Shown in pieces: positions 58,058 through 64,000 of a DNA stretch of 64,000 nt. This DNA is from Cryphonectria parasitica EP155 (lineage: Eukaryota; Ascomycota; Sordariomycetes; Diaporthales; Cryphonectriaceae). The notes beneath the pieces are model-generated. The model saw only the letters and a program-made list of their open reading frames with translations, ran no database searches and had not been told where the DNA came from. The DNA lies in contig NW_024468916.1 in assembly GCF_011745365.1 (NCBI RefSeq), forward strand, positions 2,153,630 through 2,217,629, read 5' to 3'. Position 1 is the first letter of the stretch; every line of letters starts with the position of its first letter. The position numbers and the translations under genes are program-made.

Positions 58058-59780
58058 CTCGGCTTGTTTCTATATCGGTCCAACATTTGCAGTGAATGCA
58101 CAAATGGAGGTCAATTTGCTCAGGTCAAGGTTTTCAGGCCGTGTTGTCAGCCAAAAGGACCCGAATGAAGTTGAAAGAAGGGTGCCCTGGGACTGCATGA
58201 GCAGTGTAAGCAGTCCCACTCAACCTTCTTTCGGACTTTTAAGCGTACCTAGAACAGCATGATTTCGGAGAGGCCCCTCATTGTTTTCCTTGGTTTTCTT
58301 TTCTTTTCCCGCCCCATTCATGCCAGCAGCACCTTATATTTAAATAAGCATTCCTACATACGAAATATAATATGGTATTCATATAAGAACTCCCGAGGAT
58401 AGATGGCACAGGCAGTCTGTCGACATGCTGCAGAATGCTGATGCTTACTTTAATCTCCGATTGCTGTCAAGAATGCTCCTTATCCGCGGGTTCCGCCCCA
58501 GCATACCAACACACACGGAGCGGACCCCCGCGGATTCTTGACGCCCTGCTGCAGATCAGACCATACTGTACATAGTAGTATTTGACCACAACGATAGCAA
58601 GCTCGTGGGCCACTTGCCGAGCGTTCCGGAGCAATCTTGCCAGGCCTACATCGGAAGAGCCATATATTCTGTATGTACAACATATTACCGAACTGCATAG
58701 TACGGCAGCACATTGTAGGACAGGGCCCACACAAATACATACTGTATAGGCCTCTACTACAGACGACATCCCTTGCTGCGTGCCCATCAACGGCCTTTCG
58801 GGGCAACGAAAAAGGGAAAAAGTGGATGACTAGTGTGCTGTCCTTGCTTACATCTCGTTGATCTTGTTCATCCGATAATGAAGCATCAATGCTCATTTTT
58901 CAATTTCTCTAGTCTTTGGCTCGAGCCGCGGCACTCTTAGATACTCACATGCATGCTTACTTATTCAAGCAGGGTGACATTGTGCGTTCTTGATAGGACA
59001 TGCTCTCTCTTTCTCTCGTTCGTATTGGGAGCTGCAGTCAACGGGGCCCCATTTCCTTGCTCAGCCGCGCCCTTTGCAGTATCGATTGGTACACTGAGTC
59101 CTGGGAGGGATCCGGGTTGCTCACCAATCAACCGACCAACCCACCACCCCATTCCCTACTTTAAAGTACGTATAAAACCATCGAGGCCGATCTCCCCAGA
59201 AAGACCCTAGGACAAGGACAATTTTTTTTTTTTGGGTGAATCTCGGGCTTAGTTAAAACTGCGTAAACGAAGGGGGCCAGGGCTTTGTTGTTTATACATT
59301 TTCGGCAGATTCGGTCGATACATGTGTACTGCTTGGGCCATTCGAGAGATACACTTGGGAGGTTCCTTTTTTTGCTTCTTTGGAGACCACACACATATGC
59401 ACACACGCGCGCCTGTATACCTCACACACGGCCGAGGACTGACGCTATTCCCATCTCCACAACACAATCCTTTGTTCGAGATCCGCTAGCCACCCGAGCC
59501 TCGCCTTGTCACGGGTTTTTCCTTTCCTTTCAGCTTATACATTTTCTGCAGATCGTGGAGGAAGCATCAAAGGCTGCAGGCTGGTTGGATTATTCACTTT
59601 CACAATTCTTTAGTTCTCAACCTTTCTTTTGGATTCCCATTCATCGGCTCAGCTCATCACCACTGGTGGCGTGACGGAGACAGGTCAGCAGTGTCAGCAA
59701 CAGCACTGAGCAAAGTAACCAAGGCTCACCTCTTGTCTCATGCACATCACAACAACAGCGACAAACCAGGGACAGAACTC
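58058..59780. promoter_or_regulatory. 1.7 kb divergent region between Zn2Cys6 factor and amidase
   Basis: The two genes start away from each other, so this interval holds both promoters. Contents seen: AT-rich TATTTAAATAAG near 58336 and TATAATATGG near 58365, and T-run TTTTTTTTTTTT near 59222-59233. No coding frame is supported. Confidence 0.45.
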
Positions 59781-62084
59781 ATGTCGTTAGATACCAGCCG
59801 CCCATTTTGGGCCTACCCACAGCCCTTGAAAGGGTAAGTGACAAAAAAAAAAAAAAAACCAGAAAGAAGAGAAAGAGAACGGGGGAGGAATGAAGAAAAA
59901 GGCTATCCCTTCGGCAACCCACTTGTAACAATCACTTACGGGGCATGTATGCACATTTATACTGACAATTTCTCACCAGGCCAGATCGCCCTTACAAACC
60001 AGAGCACCAGAACAATCCAGCCATACGAGGATGGCTGCTGGTGCTCGCTGTCTACGTGATGGAGCTGATTCGCCCCGTCCGCGAGGTGATCTGGGCCAAC
60101 GCCGGCTTCTCGTCCCTGCGTAGGCTGCGTTCCGAGCTTGAGGACTATGAGCCGCTCCATGACCCGACTGTTGTCCCTGTAGACCATGAGTTTCTCAATT
60201 CTGGCAATGGTGACAATCAGAATAACAACAACGGCGACGACGGTACAACGACACCATCACATCTACACAGCAACGGCAACGGCAACGGAGAAACAACAAC
60301 TAAAGTGCCACTCTCAGCTACACCTTCCAAACCTCTGTCTCTCACCACCTATTATTCAGCCTCGACCTACCGCAATCTCTACCTCAGTGGAGAACTCACC
60401 CCCACCGACGTAGCTAAGGCCATCCTGCCCCTGATCAGGCGAGACATCGAGCCCAAGGGACCCCACCACCTCTACTTCTTCGAGAGCAAGGCCAATCTCG
60501 TGCTCCAGGCCGCAGAGGCGTCAACCCAGCGGTACCGCGAGAGCCGCTCGATCGGTCCACTGGACGGTGTGCCGTGTGCCATCAAGGACGAGTACGACCT
60601 GGATGGGTACAAGAGCTGTCTCGGTTCTGCGAACGACTACACGGCGGAACCCCGGGCTCTCAACGACAGCATCACGTCGTGGTGCGTCCGGAAACTCCAA
60701 GAGGCAGGCGTCGTCATCGTGGGCAAGACGAGCATGCACGAATTTGGCATGGATACTACAGGCAACCAGCCCATCTGGGGAACGCCTCGAAACCCCTTCA
60801 ACCAGGATTACTACACAGGAGGGTCCTCCTCAGGCACAGGCGGTGCCATAGGCCTCGGCCTCATCCCCATCGGTCTCGGGTCCGACGGCGGCGGCAGCAT
60901 CAGGATCCCCTCCAGCTACTGCAACATCTTTGGCCTGAAGCCCACGCACAACCGCGTCTCGTTCTGGCCGAGCGAGAATCATAGCAACACCTGCGCCGTG
61001 CTGGGCCCCATGGCCTGTGATGTCGCGTCCCTGGCTGCCGTCTTCGAGGTCATCGCCCAGCCACACCCGGCCTCGCCTTTTGGCTTTCCCCATGTGCCGA
61101 GGGTGCTGTCTGCCGCGAGGCTGCTCGAAGTGGACTACGCCCCGGATCGGCCCAAGGTTCTGGGGGTGTGCAGGGCTTGGTTTGATGACTGCGCGCCGGC
61201 CGTGCGGGAGCTGTGTCGGGACATGGTCGACAGGCTGGTGGCGGAGGGCGGGTATAAGGTTGTGGAGGTCGAGATTCCGTTCTTGAAGGAGGGCCAGATT
61301 GCTCATGCCATGACGGTGTTGACGGATGCGTCGACGTTGTTGCCCAAGTATGATAACCTGACATGGGGAAATCGGTAAGTCCAGCCAAACTGACTAGCCC
61401 AAAGGAAAGATGAAGAAGAAAAAGAAGAAGAAAAGGAAGGAGGGAAGTGATTGCTCTTTTAATGACGAGGAAAGAAAGAAGAAGAAGAAGAAGAAGAAGA
61501 AGAAGGAGAAGGAACAAGGAAGTATAGAAGGAGACAAAAAACACAGCTGACCCCGCACCTTCCCTTATTACTACAGCATCCTACTAGCCCTAGGCAGGAC
61601 AACCCCGGCCACGGACTACCTCCTCGCCCAAAAACTCCGCCGCTGCCTAATGATGCACCTTTCCCACCTCTGGTCCCAGCACCCAGGCATGCTCCTCGTC
61701 ACCCCGACCACCGCCTGCGCAGGCTGGCGCATCCACGACGAGAAAGGGGAGCTCCGCTACGGCCTGACCGACGGCGACAAGACCATCGAGAGCATGCGGT
61801 ATGTGTGGTTGGCCAACTTTTGTGGGCTGCCCAGCATCAGTGTTCCTGCTGGGTATGCGAGTCCTGGTGACGGCAAGGGGGACAAAGGAGGACTGAAGGT
61901 CGCTGGGAAGGGAACGCTGGGCAAGATTCCTGTGGGATTGATGGCTACTGGAGAGTGGGCAGATGAGAAGAGCCTGGTGGAGTTTGGGGTGGAGGCGGAA
62001 AGGGTGGGAAGGGAGACGAGGGAGAGGCCGGCGCGGTGGGTGGATGTTGTTGAGCTGGCGCGACAGAGAGAGGAGAGGGAGTAG
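59781..62084 (+). CDS. Amidase-signature hydrolase (FAAH-like fungal amidase)
   Basis: Three exons: 59781-59833, 59980-61374 and 61577-62084; 651 residues, long for the family because of an N-terminal extension. The tiny first exon encodes MSLDTSRPFWAYPQPLKG and joins to PDRPYKPEHQNNPAIRGWLL. The amidase-signature catalytic set is visible: Lys in GPLDGVPCAIKDEYDLDG and the Ser cis-Ser pair in YTGGSSSGTGGAIGLGL followed by GSDGGGSIRIPSSYCNIFGL. These enzymes hydrolyse amides, including fatty-acid amides and indole-3-acetamide. A hydrophobic stretch near the N-terminus (GWLLVLAVYVMELI) may associate with membrane. An Asn/Gly/Thr-rich linker (bases about 60200-60300) separates it from the catalytic core. 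The second intron (202 bp) is rich in GAA/AAG repeats. Substrate unknown. Confidence 0.92.
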
Positions 62085-62297
62085 AGTGGTGAGTGTGTCG
62101 GTGAATCTTCCTGCTCAAGACAGGTTGCCATGCCTTAGTGTTGCTGTGGATGTTGTTGTATATAGAAGCGATAAGGAGCGGTAGACGATGAGAGGCTTAG
62201 ACAGCAGTAGCAGATACACCAAAAGACAAAGACAGTCACAGACTCACAGACACATATTCCTAAACTATATTTATCCCAAATATAGACAAATGAACAT
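62085..62297. other. Short convergent intergenic region, amidase / GH78
   Basis: 213 bp between facing stop codons; no features recognised. Confidence 0.5.
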
Positions 62298-64000
62298 TTA
62301 GGTCACCACAATACTATGATTCCCACCCTTGACATCGCTCACCAGCACCGTATCGAATACCACCCCACTCTTCCTCAGCCAGGTCGCCTCAACCTCCTGT
62401 CCATCCACGTTCACAGTCGGTAGCACCCCCTGCTCCACCACCGGCAGCGTCAAATTCCCCAGCGTCCCCGTCGGCGTGTTCACCCGCGCCGTATAGCCTC
62501 CTGCTCCTCCACCACCAGTCGTCCACGCGGCGCTGAACTTGCCCAGGCTCGTGCTGAACCCGCCCTCGGCAAAACTGAGGTTGCCAAACTGCGGCGCAAA
62601 GCTCCAGGTGCTGCCCACCCTCCCCGTGACGCTCAGCCCCAGCACATACTCGGTCAAGGCAGACGTCGGCCCGGACGACCACCCGTGCGAGTGCGACGGG
62701 TAGCTGAAGTCGTTGTCGTACCCCCGCGCCCACCGGTAGCCAAAGGTGCCGTTGATCAGGTACCCCTCCATCACCGTCGACTGCGAGCCGTTGGGGTTGT
62801 GCAGGTACCAGCCCCAGCTGTCGCGGATCAGCTGGAGCGCGCGTTCTGTCTGCCCCGCCGTGAGATGGGCCTGCACCTCGAACCCGCTGATAAAGGGGGA
62901 GATGTTCCCCGGCAGCTCGGGGCTGTTGGGCCCGATGGGCGTCCAGTTTTCTGTAAGGCGGGACGAAATGCTCTGCGCCGTGTCGCTGTCTGCGTCCACA
63001 AGCCCAAAGAGCACTGACATGCTGTTTGCGTCCTGTGGGTGCAGGGTAGTAGCGGTGGCGTTGTCCTTGAAGGCGCCGTACGAGAAGTCGAAGCAGTACT
63101 CCAACGTGGCGTTCTGGAGGGAGGACGCGCGGGACAGCCAGAGTGTGCTGTTGGCCGTGTCACCTATCCACTCGGCCAGGGACGATCCAGTGTTGAGCGT
63201 GCGATAGAGGATCATCTGTGCCTCGGACATGTTGAAGCCTGTCTGCAGACGTGCCCAGTCCCGCGTCCCTGTGACGTTGAGGAGGCCTGGGGCCAGGACC
63301 TTGCCGTAGATAAAGTCCATGGCCCGCAGGTAGCCATCGTAGTTCTCGGCAAGGAAGGCTGTATCGTTGGTGAAGAGGAGGTAGTTGTATGTGCCGATCA
63401 TGGTCCACATGTGGTACGTGTCGCTATCCTGTTGAAGAAGAGGGGGCCCTGCTTCGGGAAACGATCCATCCGCGTTCTGGTTGTTGTACATGGTCTGGAG
63501 GGCATTCTTGACACTGTCGAGATCCCCAATGGAGACAAAAGTCGACGGCACGGCGACACCCATATCACCAGGCCAGACCGCCCTGTCGCGCTTCGCACCG
63601 TCCACGATGATGGTGTCACCAGGACCCAGCGTACCATTGTTCGCCCAGCCCGTGTGCAAGAAAGGGACCCATCTTCCAAAGTTGACAGGCACCGCATTCG
63701 TCTGCAGAGTGTACGCGCCCGAGTACCAGATGGCGTTCAGCAGGGCATCCGAGCTGTGAAAGTACCCCTGGTACGCCTTCAGGTTTGACCACGTGGGCTG
63801 GAAGCCGATCTCGAGCTGGATCGACGACAGGTCCACAGAGGCGGACTCGGCAATGAGGAACAGCGTCAAGTACCGGAAACCACCCCGCAGCCGCTCGTCG
63901 GGCATCACATAGCTGACGTCGCCCGCCCCGGTGAAGTTGGCGTAGATGGCGCCGTCAGGCCCGACAAACTCGCCGTTCGACGAATCAGACCACTCACCTA
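62298..64000 (-). CDS. GH78-type alpha-L-rhamnosidase, C-terminal part (5' truncated by window edge)
   Basis: The minus-strand frame is open from the window edge to TAA 62300-62298, about 567 visible codons; the start lies beyond base 64000. It matches the six-hairpin (alpha/alpha)6 catalytic domain of GH78: YFHSSDALLNAIWYSGAYTL, the KRDRAVWPGDMGVAVPSTF block (the family's WPGD motif), DGSFPEAGPPLLQQDSDTYH and WARLQTGFNMSEAQ. A C-terminal beta-sandwich-like domain follows (TYEL-poor, Gly/Thr-rich, with LGNLTLPVVEQGVLPTVNVD). Such enzymes remove terminal rhamnose from plant glycosides or polysaccharides. Many NxT/S sites suggest a secreted glycoprotein, but the signal peptide is not in view. 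No stop or frameshift is seen. Confidence 0.9.
   Translation of the reverse strand, partial: GEWSDSSNGEFVGPDGAIYANFTGAGDVSYVMPDERLRGGFRYLTLFLIAESASVDLSSIQLEIGFQPTWSNLKAYQGYFHSSDALLNAIWYSGAYTLQTNAVPVNFGRWVPFLHTGWANNGTLGPGDTIIVDGAKRDRAVWPGDMGVAVPSTFVSIGDLDSVKNALQTMYNNQNADGSFPEAGPPLLQQDSDTYHMWTMIGTYNYLLFTNDTAFLAENYDGYLRAMDFIYGKVLAPGLLNVTGTRDWARLQTGFNMSEAQMILYRTLNTGSSLAEWIGDTANSTLWLSRASSLQNATLEYCFDFSYGAFKDNATATTLHPQDANSMSVLFGLVDADSDTAQSISSRLTENWTPIGPNSPELPGNISPFISGFEVQAHLTAGQTERALQLIRDSWGWYLHNPNGSQSTVMEGYLINGTFGYRWARGYDNDFSYPSHSHGWSSGPTSALTEYVLGLSVTGRVGSTWSFAPQFGNLSFAEGGFSTSLGKFSAAWTTGGGGAGGYTARVNTPTGTLGNLTLPVVEQGVLPTVNVDGQEVEATWLRKSGVVFDTVLVSDVKGGNHSIVVT

Noticed and set aside
63039..63788. 249-codon plus-strand frame
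   Set aside because: Antisense shadow of the GH78 catalytic domain.
1..64000. tRNA or rRNA genes
   Set aside because: I looked for T-arm-like motifs and saw none that folded convincingly by eye; a tRNA scan would settle this.

Overview
The window looks like nuclear DNA of a filamentous ascomycete, most likely Sordariomycetes-like. The genes have one to four short introns (about 60-200 bp) with GTAAGT/GTGAGT donors and CAG/TAG acceptors. The gene set (HET-domain protein, Zn2Cys6 factor, P450, berberine-bridge-type FAD oxidase, GH78, peroxisomal thiolase, NPC1) is fungal. The only AT-rich tract is a transposon block carrying only transition-type decay, the signature expected of repeat-induced point mutation (RIP). 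No species can be named from the sequence alone.

Layout. 1-9.6 kb is conserved housekeeping: the 3' part of Mediator subunit MED13, methylthioadenosine phosphorylase, an ataxin-10/Ctr86-type protein and peroxisomal 3-ketoacyl-CoA thiolase with an N-terminal PTS2. 9.6-16.4 kb is gene-poor: one single-pass membrane protein behind a 2.7 kb leader or intergenic region, and one small coiled-coil protein. 16.4-30.4 kb is one HET-domain gene split by a two-level nest of LTR retrotransposons. The outer Ty1/copia element (141 bp LTRs, 5 bp target duplication ATGAG) itself contains a Ty3/gypsy chromovirus (453 bp LTRs, target duplication ATAAC). 30.4-34.8 kb has no recognisable gene. 34.8-38.7 kb is a 1236-residue Pro/Ser-rich protein. 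39.3-45.0 kb holds a cytochrome P450 and a BBE-type FAD oxidase on the same strand. 46.4-53.4 kb holds NPC1 and a CUE-Smr protein resembling the no-go-decay nuclease Cue2. 55-64 kb is accessory metabolism: a short-chain dehydrogenase, a Zn2Cys6 regulator, an amidase and the 3' part of a GH78-type alpha-L-rhamnosidase.

How things fit together. Removing both insertions and one copy of each target duplication leaves the HET gene as a single uninterrupted frame of 634 codons. The two host halves are still fully open while both elements are riddled with stops. The inner chromovirus carries, between pol and its 3' LTR and on the opposite strand, a 172-codon reading frame with only two stops. It encodes a Cys-rich N-terminus, a coiled coil and an acidic tail, and its stop codon interlocks with the pol stop. 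This antisense gene is the least expected structure in the window.

Limits. Exon joins were worked out by hand from splice consensus, reading frame and protein-family expectation. No database search, RNA evidence or computed statistics were available.
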